A stretch of 64,000 nt of DNA from Cladocopium goreaui (Eukaryota > Sar > Dinophyceae > Suessiales > Symbiodiniaceae): positions 1-64,000 of the forward strand of contig CAMXCT020000497.1 in assembly GCA_947184155.2 (NCBI GenBank), in the 5' to 3' direction. The stretch's first letter is position 1. Every line of letters starts with the position of its first letter. Below the pieces are notes generated by a model. That model did no database searches and was not told where the DNA came from. It was given only the letters and a program-made list of their open reading frames with translations. The position numbers were made by a program, and so were the translations under genes. This document shows positions 43,817 through 56,743 of this stretch, piece after piece.

Positions 43817-45098
43817 GTCATTGGGGATTGTTTATGCCTTGGTCTAACCATCCAAAGCCTCACACATCCAATTTAAAGCTATAGGCAGCAACCCATTTTT
43901 GAGGTTCAAACCCTCCAATTTTGAGGACAACCCGAAAAACATCCCCGACCTTTTCCCCGTTCAAACATTCAGGTGTCTGGACAACCCCAATAGCCCCAGC
44001 ATGAGTCATGATTTTGCCTATCAAACCATTCAAGTTTTGGACCACTAAACACTCAACCAAAACTGTGAAATAAAAAATGTATGAACCAAGAAAACACCTG
44101 CCTTTCCACCGGTTCTTGTCAACATGTCCATCAAACATCAAAAAACTATCCGTTCTTTGGGGGCTGATCATTTTGATCCATTTCCATACGTGCTGCTTCA
44201 TATCCCCAAAATGACGGCTTACTAATCCTTATAATTACATTTGTTTTGTATTCAATGACTTGTCCTGTGGGGAGTGACACTCTTCAACCAAAGAAATATA
44301 CCCAAAGAATGGCCCAATCACCAACAACTGCCATTAATCTAAACCCATAATCTAAACCCATATGTTTTGCATGAAACCAGCGAAGACACTACCCTGCTCA
44401 AACGTTACCTAGATAACATGTAGATAGGAACGGGTTACATCCTAATATTTGATTGATATCTCCATTCTTGTTGACTGAATACCCTGACAATTTTGTTTGG
44501 ATTGTTTGGTAATATGTTTCTGCATTAATTGCCATATGAAACCCAGATTTGTCTTGCTTCATTTCTTTTTTCCCTGACAAAAGTGCACCCCATTCCATCC
44601 ACTGGTTAATGATCATGTTCCGTATTGAAATAACAATTTTTGGGGGCCGTCCCCCATTTTCAGACACATGTCCCATCACATCCCATCGTATCCCCATACA
44701 ATATCTCCACTAGTGACCCTTGAATACCATATCACGTAGGTGATTGTTCTATGTGTGTGTGTGCATATATATATATATATATATACATTCCATTTGTCCC
44801 ATATTTTGTCTCCATAAAGCCATGAAACGGTCGAATTTTACAGTTTCGTACCACCATTACCGTTAAATCCACCCTCATATCCACCATATATCAACCATTC
44901 CTTGTTTCATTGGTGAGATGCCTCTTGTTGATGCCTAAATCCCGTTTTGATGGCTCAAAAACCTTGTTTCATTACTCGAATTCCCATTTTTCCTGCTCCA
45001 AACTTCCCTTTCTTGCTTCAAATCCATCCAAAACCCTTCTCCTGAACTCCATCCATATCTATCCCCTATTGATAGCTTCAGTCCCCCATGGCCACCAC
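43817..45098. other. Long intron, no exon recognised
   Basis: Contains fragments CCATTCCATCCACTGGTTAA and CCCCATTTTCAGACAC at 44.59-44.67 kb, both recurring at 59.71, 61.77-61.84 kb, so a dispersed element is present. A (TG)n(TA)n run lies at 44.75 kb. The 113- and 99-codon minus-strand frames have no supporting splice sites. Confidence 0.35.
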
Positions 45099-47315
45099 CC
45101 CGGCTTCCCCGGCTTCCCCGCCCCGCGCCTTGGTCTCCTGCAGATGTCGCTCCGCCGCCCGCAGCGCCTCCTCCTGGGCCAGCCGGAAGCGCGCCTCCTC
45201 GGCCAGGGACGCCTCGATGGCCAGGAGCTTCTCCTCCGGCAAGATATGCAACAAAAAATCAAAAAAATATGTAATGATCATGGGTGATTCTTGATTTTTG
45301 AGCAGATTTTATGGTAGGCCATAAAAGCAGAATCCTGGGATTTCATGGGGATTTTAGAGGGAGATCATGAAATACAACCAATGGAAATGGTGATTTCGAC
45401 ATATTTTACCATCAAACATGGTAAAAATAGTGGTTGCAGAGAACCTGTCATGATATCAATGGTGGCCTGCGTCATTTCACCCCGGGCATGGGTGGCACGG
45501 CCCCCGTCCAGGCAGACACCCCTAAGACCATTGAAGACGAGGGACTGTGATGAAATGCAATGACAATGAATAATACGGGTTTGTCTTGTTGTTATGATAT
45601 TTAAATCGCAAAAACAACAATGGAAACAATGAGAAGGAAGCATTGGAACAAGCAGCTAGTAACTGTATCAACAACATGTGACATGTGAAGTCGCCCAAAT
45701 ATTTCTTCTGCGGCCTGGTTCTATGGTATCAGGCATATAACTATAACCAATACTAACAAATCATAGGCGTCCTGTTATCCCCAGTTCTGGGAAGTTATGA
45801 TCTCACCAAAATCTCTGAGGCCGTGCCTGCAAACTCTGCTCTTCAGTGTTGCGAGACTGACTCTCCACCACGGTCTGACAGGATTTTTGGGGCCGAGGGT
45901 CGAGAAATTCTTCGGACACCAAAAAAAAGACTCTTTTGAAACCAAAAGAATTCTTCAAAAACTAAAACGTCTGGATTTGCAACCAAAACCTGCCGAAGAC
46001 ATCTCCAGCTTAATTAGGTGGATTACAAACCAGTGTGTGCCAGGCGAGACAAATGATGCATGGTCAATGGCTCGCAGGGTTTTTCTCGATTGTTCACAGA
46101 GAGCGACAGATTCGAGATCTAGTGATGCTCTACATGCAATGTCTTGTTCAGGGGCAGCGGATTTGATGGTGTTCACAGGGGGTTCTGCAACGAATTCTGA
46201 ATCGTGTTGGTTTGGTTTCTGAATCGTGCTTTTTTGGTTTCTGAATCGCACTTTTTCGTTTCGGACTCGGGATTTTTAGATTTCTGAAGCGCGCAAGGAT
46301 CGCTGGGCCTGGACCTTTTGGCTCCGCAGGTTTTGGTGAGTTGTGCTACAGTTTTGACTGTTGAAGTTTTCTGGAAACAGTTAAGCAGCTAAGCCACCTA
46401 TGGAAATCAAGGTAACTCACATGCCCAAAGATCTTGATCCCCCCATCATCCCATCCATCATCCAGGCCTTGGCTGTGCGGATGCAGCGATCCAGGCTGTC
46501 GAGGATCCTTGGATCACTGCACCCGTTGGATCCAGAGGTTTGTATAATGTCCATACACAAACAGGGACAGAGTGAGAGAGAACTCGGACAGTAGACCTGA
46601 TCCAGGTCGCGCGGAGAGTATCACCACGTGGTACAAACCGGATCCCAAATCAATGACTGGCTACGGAGCAGCACCCTCCCAATCAATCCATATCCCCACC
46701 GATATTTGGTGCTTCATATCCCAATCTGTTCTGTGGCTGCTGCATATGCCAGCTCTGCTGTGAAAAAAACGTCATTTTTGACTCATCCCGCGAAAACCTA
46801 AAAGACGTCCAAATGTCCAGTTTCGGGTTATCCCCTGTCATTTATCTCACATAGCAACCATAGGGATCCCCTACCCCATCCCTTTACCAGCCAGCTTAGA
46901 TTGCCCACCTGGGTTTGTCTGAAAATTGGGCAATGTGGCAAGCCTGCCATAAACTTCCCCAAAATCACCATTTTGCGTGGGTTGTATAATTAAACCATCT
47001 CCCAAATGGTAGTTGTTTCTTTATGGCATTGGTTTACCCCACATTAATTGGTAACCATAGTTTAAAACCATAGTCAGTTAGTAACTCTTCATCATGAAAA
47101 TATATAATATATACAGTATATATAATATACATACATATATATATATATATCACATTATCCCATACCATCGCCATCGTCCCATCTTTTCCAAGGCTCCTTG
47201 GCACCTCCGTCACGGTCCAGCCCTCCACCTTCGTCTTTTCCTCCCCGTGCTTCGGAGGGCTCTGCCGCGCGGCGCTGAGCGCCAGAAGCTGCAGCACACG
47301 CAAGGTCTTCGGGAC
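45099..47315 (-). CDS. Coiled-coil and globular exons of the minus-strand unit
   Basis: Four minus-strand exons. 47315-47205 encodes TLRVLQLLALSAARQS after …ccccccag. 46516-46421 encodes DPRILDSLDRCIRTAKAWMM after …gggtgcag, with donor GTGAGT. 45544-45445 encodes GGRATHARGEMTQATIDIMT after …atcacag, with donor GTTCTC. 45233-45099 encodes LAEEARFRLAQEEALRAAER, a strongly GC-rich, Ala/Glu-rich helix. Short exons with strong acceptors sit in AT-rich introns. The first three are less obviously coiled coil. Together with exons on either side they form the tail region of the long minus-strand gene; membership is inferred from strand, spacing and composition. Confidence 0.45.
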
Positions 47316-48135
47316 CTGGGGGGGGTCCTAAGTCATGGGGGTACCCCAATCGCTAGATGGATTACAATGAAAATCCACAAAAAAAAAGGGATCAGTTGGG
47401 GGTACCCCTATTTTAGGAAACCTCCAAATGGGAAAAGGACCATCTTGATCAGGCAATAACATCGCAACTAATCATATGAACCAGGAAAAATATATAGGAA
47501 AATGGGAGATTCAACTCATTATGTTTCAAACTTCACTCGTTGAATTCAAGAGAAAATCTACTGTCAATGGCAAGCCATTCGGCCCATCTCAAAAGCAGCC
47601 AATAGCTGAGTGGGTTTAAGCGATAATTTACAGTAATTAAATCATGGAAAAAATTCACCAAGTCTAGAGGGGGTACCAAAATGAAACCCCAAAAATTGGT
47701 TGTTTGGTGATATGACAACTCCCATGTTAGGGGGAAGCGTAAATAGCTCTTGAGGTATACCCGGTGGGACTAGATAGCTATGATCAGAAGATTTTACAAA
47801 GGCGAGAGAAAGAGAGAGCATTCCTCAGTTTTGTTTCGTGATTTGGCGTCGTGTCAAACTGGGTACCCCAGACATGGGAGCGACGAAGAGCAAAAAAAAT
47901 GACAAGAAATTATGCAGGAGTTGATTTTGACATATGCCTCTATGAATAATCATGAATAGTAAAAAGTCAAAAATGAACAGAAATTAGCGTTGTTTGCTGG
48001 TGAAAACTCTCGACGCTTGATGCTTCAATCAGCTATTGTTTCCCTATCTTTGTGGTTTATCATCTCTATGTGTCGAAAAAAGGTGGGCCAGCTCCAAGTG
48101 ATTTCTGTTCCGATGTGAGAACTTCGTTTCGAGAC
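47316..48135. other. Intron with fourth-type element
   Basis: No exon was seen. An inverted-repeat element occupies about 47.32-47.43 kb. Confidence 0.35.
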
Positions 48136-50875
48136 CTCCTTGCCCTTCAGCACGCCAACACCATCGAAATCCACTTGGATGCCAAGCTCACCTGGAAGGG
48201 TGAAGCCACACCAAATATGGCTGGGAAATCCCCAATGGGCACTTCAATGGGAGCAGAATCTATAAATATCCTGGATTTTCCAGGCCATGTTTGATTACCA
48301 GAAGGGTAGTCGTACAGTCGTACTAGTCTAGAACTAGATTCATATGCAGATATTGGATTGTCAATTTGTCAATGATTATGTAGCAGATAGAGGCCCAACT
48401 TTGGACCATTCCCGTATTTTCAATGCATGTGCAGTATCTTAAAGAGAAATGCTACGGGAAACGATGGTCTCTACCATCATCTCTCAGCGAGATGATGAAA
48501 TGATGAAAAGATTGGCGTAGGTCCTGGACGGGAAGCAGCTGCATTTGGGGTCTTTGAAATGTGATTGTCATGTTTATCAAATATGAAGGGTTCAATCATA
48601 CAATCCAATCAAAATCTAGATGGATCCCGCCTTTTCAATCCAAAATGTGGGTCTCTTGATGCCAAAAAAAACCAAGGCCGCCAAGGCGCCGTTGATGGCA
48701 TCCGCGATTTGCTGAAAGCGTGCCAGACGATCTTCCCTGGAATCCGGCCAAGTTTCCTGAAGCAGGGCCCCAGGTGGAACCATGGTGAACCCAACTGACA
48801 GATGCCATGGGGAGCTCAGGTCCCCACCTCCAGCTGGGCTGGAAATCCTGTGGCCTGTTTCAAAGCCACGGCCACATCCAACAGAAACTTCGGGGGCGGC
48901 CTGGAACGGAGGGGCTGTACACCTTTGGTCACCTCAGGGGGGAAAAAAAACATGAAGAGTGGGGAGATCATCAATGAATGGGAAAACCGGGATTTAGACA
49001 AAAGAAATACCATCTGGTTATTTCACATAGCCATGGAAAAATCCCTTCCATAAATGGAGGTTTCTAGCTGGGAAAATCATCTATTTCCATGGGCCATCTA
49101 TACCATGGCTATGTTAAATAACCAGAGGGTACAATCAAGATCAATCAAGTAAAGAGGTGATCGACCAAAAAGTACAGCTTAGACAACAACGCCAAATTTG
49201 GATTCTTTGGCCTACAGAAAATGTGGATTTCATCATTGAAATCAACAAAAAGGGAATTTAGCGGAACGATAGGGGTCTGGAAGGTACGCAGTGCGCATGG
49301 TGACCAGTTCTGGGGGCCACCAACGTTTTGGGAATCTGAACCTATCCAGTTTGGGCCAAAACCTTGATCCATAGCCATTGAAGTCTGTGTAGAAAGGATG
49401 AGTATCATCACCATCACCCAACTCCAGGGTATATCAGTTACATCATCTCCATCGCATGCCTTGCCAGAAGCTCGGCCGCGGATTTCTTGGCTTTGCCAAT
49501 GACTCCTTCTATTCGGATCAGCTGACGCAGAACTGCCTGGTGCCGAATCTCTTCATGTTGGGGATAGGGGGGTCTTATTGGGATGGGGCCGGAGGGAACC
49601 CCGAATGTATGAAAGAAAAGCACTTCAGTCTCTTCAGTCATCTTTTCGATGCAATAAGATACACCATGATACAGGATGCCCAGCCCCATTTGTAGAGGCT
49701 TTACCCGTTGGACATGGCAATTTTCCATGGCCATGGTAGCTTACCAGTGGGAACATACATCAACTGAGTGTTGAGAGTTGATGGCGGGGCCCTGCCTCAG
49801 TGGTTTCGGGCGTATCTTGCACTTCCTCTGGAGAATACCTTAGTTCACGGCCAGCTTCAAGGCTTGACTTTTCTTGACAGCCTAGAAACAACTTGCGCAT
49901 TGAAAGCGGAATCTTGAAAGAGTGAGTATCATCAAAGTCTGTGCATTCAAATAGTCCTGCGGTTTTTCTTATATTTGTTATCAAAACCCAGCACACTGTA
50001 GTTCACATCAAAATAGGTGGTTGTTTTTTCCTTGTTCATCTCCCAATTCATCTGAGACTTGCAGGTTTTGGCCGATCCCGATCCCCATGTGGGCCAAAGA
50101 ATCCTACGCATGGTTTATCATAAATGTCTTCCCTAAAAAAGGTCCATTTTCGAGTATCCCGTATCCCTGGTTCTTAGACAAACCATGGCAAACCCATGTC
50201 ATATTGTTGATTATATATCCCATACATCTCATTATATCATATCATATCCCCATAGAATGGGTAGTTTTATATCGCGATTGCATAAATATCCCCGTGTCTC
50301 TTGATGGACTTCTTGCTGTCACCATGACAAGTGACTCTCGCAAAGGTTTCTGTGGCATGCCCTCAGGCATCGCGAAAATGGGCGAGGAGATTAAGGCCTA
50401 CCGGGACCCAGCGGAAGAGGTTTTGGTTGTTTTGCATGGTTGAAATCTGTCTTTTTGCCAGCATGATCAGCATGGTTTACCCTCTGGTTATTTAACATAG
50501 CTATGGAAAATCACCATTTTTCATGGGAAAATCCACTATAAATGGCCATTTTCAATAGCTACGTTAAATTCCCAGAGGGTAATTGTTGTTTCATTTTTCT
50601 GATTGTTTGATCTGTTGTGCCCGACCAACCACTTCTGAGCGGGTTCCTGAAAAAGATTCGTAGATGTCCAACTGGACTGATTCAACTTAACCCATGTCAA
50701 AGGCATGTCTATCAAGAACTGATGATTAGTAGTTCATATCCACCAGTCCTGGGTAAAATCACCTATTTGTCACATTTCATGCTGGTTCAAATCCCCATGT
50801 TTGGCAAAATCCCCGAGTTTTTGCACCATCTTCCCATTGGAGCCTGCAACGCGCTGACGGCTTTCGTCACCTCTC
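48136..50875 (-). CDS. Short exons of the minus-strand unit
   Basis: Five minus-strand exon candidates. 50875-50844 (32 bp) encodes [10 protein letters not shown], echoing KEVTKALNVAL at 42.2 kb. 49548-49460 encodes [20 protein letters not shown], with an apparent GC donor. 48914-48828 encodes [20 protein letters not shown], with donor GTGGGG. 48756-48673 encodes [20 protein letters not shown] between …cttcag and GTTTTT. 48191-48136 encodes [18 protein letters not shown]. The EVTKA similarity suggests internal duplication of a short helical module along this protein. Function as a coiled-coil or tail segment of the kinesin-led gene is inferred. Confidence 0.45.
48201..48306. mobile_element. 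Second-type inverted-repeat element
   Basis: CAAATATGGCTGGGAAATCC … GATTTTCCAGGCCATGTTTG; right terminus ATTACCAGAAGGGTA. Confidence 0.6.
49008..49131. mobile_element. CCCTCTGG-type MITE-like element
   Basis: TACCATCTGGTTATTTCACA … TATGTTAAATAACCAGAGGG-TA, with TTTCCATGG inner arms. Confidence 0.75.
50371..50419 (+). CDS. Possible plus-strand exon
   Basis: Between …gccctcag and GTTTTG a 49 bp GC-rich stretch encodes [18 protein letters not shown] on the plus strand. It reads better than the minus strand, although it lies among minus-strand exons. It may be an antisense gene, an intron-resident gene fragment or coincidence. Confidence 0.25.
50478..50581. mobile_element. CCCTCTGG-type MITE-like element
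   Basis: TA-CCCTCTGGTTATTTAACATA … GCTACGTTAAATTCCCAGAGGG-TA, about 104 bp. Confidence 0.8.
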
Positions 50876-50979
50876 CTGACATCCCAGTGGATGTTGGTTT
50901 TCCTGTTCAAAATGGCCATGTATTGGGGCTACATCCCTCATTTTCAGACACAAAAACCGTATCAGATTGGTTATATATC

Positions 50980-51255
50980 CCATGAAAATATATACATATG
51001 TATATGTATGTATGTATATATATATATAAACTCTATATATATATATACATATACATATGTAAATATATATATATATATTAGAAACATACATACATACATA
51101 CATACATACATTGATACATACATACATACATACATAACATTACATTACATTACATTACATTACATTACATTACATTACATTACATTACATACATACATAC
51201 ATACATACATTACATACATACATACATACATATATATATATATACACACCTGTTA
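50980..51255. repeat. TATG, TACAT and TACA microsatellites
   Basis: Includes about 14 copies of TACAT at 51.12-51.19 kb. Confidence 0.95.
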
Positions 51256-51271
51256 AATCACCATGAATGTC

Positions 51272-51315
51272 CTTCAGAGAGGCCCTCAGAGAAGGTCACG
51301 ACCATGTCAATGGTC
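51272..51315 (-). CDS. Possible micro-exon
   Basis: Unique GC-rich 44 bp between microsatellites, minus strand, after …acccag, encoding TIDMVVTFSEGLSE, with an apparent GA donor. Weak. Confidence 0.25.
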
Positions 51316-51379
51316 CTGGGTCAGCGTAGAAGTCAACTTTTGGTCCAGCAATGGCGGCAGGGTTGCCGGGAGTCGGGCG

Positions 51380-51900
51380 GGATGGATGGATGGATGGATG
51401 GATGGATGGATGGATGGATGTCTGTATGTCTGTATGTCTGTATGTCTGTATGTCTGTATGTATGTATGTATGGATCTATCTATCTATCTATCTATCTATA
51501 TATATATATATCTCTCTCTCTCTCTCTGTCTGTCTGTCTATCTGTCTATCTGTCTATCTGTCTATCTGTCTATCTGTCTATCTGTCTATCTATCTATCTA
51601 TCTATCTATCTATGCATCTATGTGTATATATAATAGTTATATATATATAATACGTATACATATATAATATGTATATATAATATGTATATATAATATGTGT
51701 GTATATATAATATGTATATAAAATATGTATATATAATATGTATATATAATATGTGTATATATATAATATATATATGTGTATAATATGTATATAATATGTA
51801 TATATAATATGTATATATATATACATATTATATAATATATATACACGTATGTATTTATATTATGTGTGTATATATATATATATCCGTGTGTGTGTGTGTG
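51380..51900. repeat. GGAT, GTCT, ATCT and TATATG microsatellite cluster
   Basis: (GGAT)n, (GTATGTCT)n, (ATCT)n, (GTCTATCT)n, then a 280 bp TATA/TATG tract. All open frames here are repeat artefacts. Confidence 0.95.
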
Positions 51901-52558
51901 ATTGAATGAAGTGGGCGACGGGCATCCATCATGTTTCAACATTGCGCACAGATCCGGACGTTTGCGACGGGAGCCTATGTTTTTTCGGGTAAAACGACCC
52001 GAGTTTTTTCTGGCTCTCCCGGATCCCAGATTTTCGGGCAGAAAGCGGCATTATAAAGCGTATGTATTCGGGACAAGATAAAATATACAACCATTATAAG
52101 ACCTTTATACGTATTGTTTGAGCGGCTGGCAGGTATATATCCTTCTGTAATGATTTTGGAACCGTGGGAAACATGAATTCCCGTGGATTTTGAGTGAATA
52201 TAGGGTAATGTCGTGGGAAAAATGCGACATTATGGAATCAATGGGAAAAATGATGGAACAATGGAGGGAATTCGTATGTATTTGGATGAGAGAACTGTTA
52301 AAACCGTGGCAAAAATTGGAAATTATGTGAGCATGGGCGAACGTCTGGTTCTGCGGGCAACATTGACTATCATTGAGCAGACACTTTGGGTTCATTGTCT
52401 GTCATTCTTGCAGTACGAGGGTTGCTGTGGAGATTCATTCCGCCATGTCGATAATGGTCCATGATGGTTTTAATGTTATGACACAACAAAATATAAACCC
52501 TGGTTAGCAAAGTTAGTAAGGTTAGTATATAGGTTAACTCCCATCCCCTTGTTGCTAA
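51901..52558. other. Intron, no exon recognised
   Basis: A plus-strand 83-codon frame at 52.2-52.46 kb lacks splice support. Repeated ATGGGAAAAATG words at 52.21-52.25 kb. Confidence 0.35.
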
Positions 52559-54974
52559 TTCTGTGTTGCTTCATAACCTGCAACCCCTGGTGACACAGCA
52601 AATCTCAGGGGAAGCCATGCGTCTGCCCCATCTCCAACGTTGTGAGCTTGTGCAATTCTTCTAGCTTCACCTAGCTGGAAACTGGAGATGATGGAGCTGG
52701 AAACTGGGTCAAAGTGAGATATTGACCAAATAGATATACGAATAAATTGCATTAAATGACTATATAGTTGGACATCATTAAGGCACCATAAGATAATCAA
52801 CCATGGAAATGGAGAATTCCCTCTTTTGCGCCCATTTGGAGATGATATTCCCACTGTCATACCATGCAACACCCAAAAGGTACCTGCAATGAAACTTGCG
52901 TGGGTTCTTCTCACATGTTCGTGCTCAGCGATCGCTGACTAGTCCTTTAAAAAACTGGTTGTACTGTGGTCGAGCCCCCATCCGCAAAATTGTCGTCAGT
53001 GCAGGTAGTGATGGGCCAATTTAATAGGATGCAAGGTGAATAAATAGTTGAAACCACCAACCAGCTTTGATGGTTGTATCAGCAACACACTCCTTCTTTT
53101 GCTTGTTTCACATCCCCAAGTTTCATGGGAAACCTAACAATTCCTTCGTGTCAAGAATCAAGGGTGGGTTTGGTATACCACTTTGGCATCCTTGACCTCA
53201 AGAGGTCTGCGAATAATCACATCTATCAGGCCTGTATAGATGTCAACCCAGGAAACCATTTCTCATCCTATAGCTATTCAATGTGATTCATCACTCTTGG
53301 ATGTTATACACTCCAGAAATATTCATCAACCAAGCACGTCCCACTCATGGCAAAAAACGGCTCAACCCAGCTGATAGAAAATGACAAGTATTAAGAAACC
53401 ACCAACCTGTTCTCTTGGTTATTGATGGCTATTGCAGGGGTATATTGGTTGTATCCCCATTTGCTACGCAAAAAAAATATCTTTGTTGGTCAAATGCCAA
53501 ATGTTCACAGAAAAAATGTAGCATTACTTGGTGGCTGGATTCCCAATGTTTCTTGGAAAAAAACATTGCCATAGATCCCATGAAATGGTGGCTAGATCTG
53601 CTATTTCTTGGTGGTCAAGTCTCCATTCAATGCTGGCTGCCCCGGAACGGCCTGAAGCTGCTTCTGGATCAGCGTGAGGATCTGAGCGATCCGCTCCAAG
53701 GCCGGGGTCCCCTCAGTGACGAGTGGCTGAGCCATCCAAAAGGTGTGTTTTTTCGCATCAAACATGTGAACTTCATCAAAAGATATGGGGTGGAATCAGG
53801 TTGGATACGTTGAAAACTCACGTCAATCCATTCTTTTTGCGGGGATTAAAAAAGGAGCGCAGAGGAAAAAAATATCACCCACACATGTTTGAATGTTTTG
53901 TGGTGTAATAACAACTTTAAGTTGTCTGCTTTGAATAACTTGTTGGGGCGCAAGAAATTAGAACCATAAGCACTTGCTGATGATTTTGAAGGGCCTCAAA
54001 CCTTACCAAAAAATGCATAACGCATAGGTCAATAGTGGCCTCAAAGTCAAGTGATCTGCAGTTTTACATTCGCAATTGCTGGTTGAAAACACTCTTTGAA
54101 ATGGTGTGTTCCCTGTCAACTGCCACGAGTTCCAGGATGCTAAACCCTGCAAATGTCCCCTTGAACCACTGGGACTGTCCTAAAAATCAAGGTGCCCCAA
54201 AGACTTGAGCCATACCCTAGTGGTTGGTACGTGCTAAGCATATCCCATTATATCCCATGGTTATTGGTTGATTCCCCATGTTTCATTTGGGTAATATGAA
54301 ACCATGGAAACCCAAATGTTAAAATGCCTTCAAAACCCATCCTACTTGGATCATACTAACACTTTTGTTGGTGCAAACACCACTTTTGATGCTCAAATGC
54401 CAAACAAAATCACCCAGGTTGTAGGTCAATCACGGTAAAATTGTCTGAATATCTATCCATCCATCCATCCATCCAACCAATCAAATCTATCTATCTATGG
54501 GTAAATCACCCAAAAACGAATCAACATTCTGCGCCTGCCGTTGACTCTCAGCCTCTGCTTCTTCGCGGATTTCGCCTCAATGGCAGCTGGGGCACGGCAC
54601 GGCGCCTTTTCGGCCCTTCACGATCAAATCTCTTCGAAAACCTCATATGTATCATTTATTTATTTATTTATTTATATTTATATTTATATTTATTATTTAT
54701 ATTTATATTTATATTTATTTATTTATATATGTTTTTTATATTTATACACATATAATATATATATATATATATATCTCAATATATATATATACATATCAAT
54801 ATATACACAAATAATCGTCTATTTTTAAATATATATATATTTAAGTGGTGGACCTCCCCATTCTTCGTTGTAAAATCACCATATTGCGGACCCCAAGGGC
54901 TCTGCACTTTGCTTCGGTAGGCGTCCAACTCCACGGTGGCGCGTTTCACGCTGATGTCCAGGCCGCAGGCGTCG
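52559..54974 (-). CDS. Short exons of the minus-strand unit (coiled coil)
   Basis: Minus-strand exons. 54974-54908 encodes DISVKRATVELDAYRSK, with donor GTGCAG. 54575-54535 (41 bp) encodes EIREEAEAESQRQ after …cattgag, with an apparent GC donor. 53725-53651 encodes TPALERIAQILTLIQKQLQ after …ggctcag, again followed by GC. About 52670-52560 encodes either KLEELHKLTTLEMGQ or, in another frame, ARRIAQAHNVGDGADAWLPL. Heptad-like spacing of Leu/Ile in the first three supports coiled coil. Use of GC donors recurs with the confirmed kinesin exons, supporting the same gene and organism type. Confidence 0.45.
54640..54845. repeat. TTTA / TATA microsatellites
   Basis: (TTTA)n, (ATATTT)n and three (TA)n blocks. 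Confidence 0.9.
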
Positions 54975-55383
54975 CTGACGCATTGACCTCGATGGGTCAA
55001 ATGGCTGTGGGATTGTCCCCAAAAAAATGTTATATATTGTATGCTATTGTTTCTTGGGAACTAAATCACAACAAAAAAGCAGAAAATAGGAAATATATGG
55101 AAAAATGGGGGGAGTTGAAAGCCTCAAGAAAAGATGGGTAGTCGAATGAATGGAGGCTCATTTGATGGGGATAAAGAGACCTGACATCTTTGGGGCCTGG
55201 AAAGATGGACTCATGAAATTTTATTTATGAGCCTTCCACGGGGACATCAATGAACACTTGGGGATTGTCAAAACACGTCAAAATCCATGAAGCGGATGAG
55301 CATCCACAGCCATGTTGATGTGAACTAGGTGGGACCAAGGCGTTGACCTACGTATAGCCATCTTATCGCAGAGGTTCGTTTGG

Positions 55384-55497
55384 ATACATATGACCGAACT
55401 CACCTGCATGCACTTGGAATGCCAAGTCATGCACACGGCAATATTAATCAGCATGCAAAAGGCAAAGGCAACCATATTTATTCGAATCGCTTCGCGA
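55384..55497 (-). CDS. Possible hydrophobic exon
   Basis: On the minus strand, …cgtcgcgaag is followed by a frame encoding NMVAFAFCMLINIAVCMTWH and SKCMQ, ending at a canonical GTGAGT. The segment is long and hydrophobic enough to span a membrane. Its phase would fit the exon ending at 56744, but a membrane-like stretch is unexpected in a kinesin neck, so it may be spurious or alternatively spliced. Confidence 0.3.
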
Positions 55498-55549
55498 CGA
55501 GAACCGCCCGCACCCAGAGAATTGGATAGAGAGGAAACGAGCGGGCGTA

Positions 55550-56455
55550 CTTGGCCCAAACAAAGCCGACTGGGGTCAAACTTGGCCGTCCTTGGTCTTA
55601 AGTCAGGAGCCCGCTTCGGCCCAACTTAGGGCCTAACTTGCGCCGAACTGGGGCCAGTTGGCTCCAACCTGGGCCCAAGTTGAGCCCAACTGGGGCCCAA
55701 CATGGCGCAACATGGGCACGTTTGTGCGCAAGTTAAGCTTAAAGTTGCCCAATGTGAGCAGAGCAACATTGCCTTGCACGAACCCGCATCAAAGCCAAAT
55801 AAACGCTGGAAACAGCCGTAAAAATGCAAGCTTTCAGCGCGTCGCGCTGAGTCCGCAAAATTGGCCAGTGTTGGCCCAGCTTGGGCCCCCACAGAGGCAG
55901 CTGCGCTGTCCAAGTTGGAGCCAATGAGTCAGGCAGGGCTGAGGGTGGGTCCAAATGTACCCCAAATTGAAGCCATGTGATGCGCATGAAGGTCCAAGTC
56001 ACGTCCAAAGTGGCGCAACTTGGGACCTTTGGCGTCAGCTTCACGCCAAGTTGGGCCCAACGGAGACACAACACGGGGAACGTTGCTCAACACGACGAAG
56101 CGTCATCGATGCCGACAAAACGTGGGAAATATCAGTGAAAGGCGCGTTTTGACTAGTTCGGCTTGTGTTAGTCACTTTGAAGCCATGTGGGCCGAAGTTG
56201 CTCCCAAGCGGGTCCAACTTCAGCCAAACTGCGACATGTTGGAGCCAAGTTGGGCCGAAGTACCGTTGCAGCCAAGTGGGTCCAAGTTGGGCCGAAGTTG
56301 GGGCCTTGTTGGCCGAAGTTGACCCCAAGGAGCCCATGTGGCGTCCAGGTCGGATCGAAACGGTGCATTTGGCCGAATGTTGGGCCGATCTGCAAAATGC
56401 GCAAAGTACCACAGCGGGGAACCGACTTTTGGCGAACAAGGGCCCCCCCCAGCTG
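55550..56455. repeat. GGGCCCAACTTGGGC-type degenerate repeat with higher-order copies
   Basis: Dozens of AAGTTGGGCC / GGCCCAACTT words on both strands at 10-25 bp intervals. Two blocks (about 55.74-55.86 and 56.07-56.17 kb) contain diverged copies of a unique-looking 90 bp segment (AACATTGCCTTGCACGA versus AACGTTGCTCAACACGA), giving a roughly 330 bp higher-order period. Frames reading WAQLGPTW repeats are artefacts. Confidence 0.85.
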
Positions 56456-56743
56456 AAGCTGTACCAGTCTGACAGATCTGTCCGGTCGCATCCACTGCTA
56501 AACTACCACGCCTTGGCACCTTCGGTGCGGGCGGATTTATATTCGCTTGCCATTACAATAAATTACATCACACAAAATAAGAGTGCATTATGTACTTGCA
56601 TTGCATGACATTACATTGGACTACATTCGTCACAATTACACTATATCATATACATTGCAGATGTATATCATTGTATATCATATTATATGGACATTCATCA
56701 CATCCGATCGGAAAAAAGAACTTCTCGCTAGCAATCAAGGTAC

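Noticed and set aside
55626..56491. WAQLGP repeat proteins on both strands
   Set aside because: Products of the GGGCCCAACTTGG repeat; open on both strands with no splice support.
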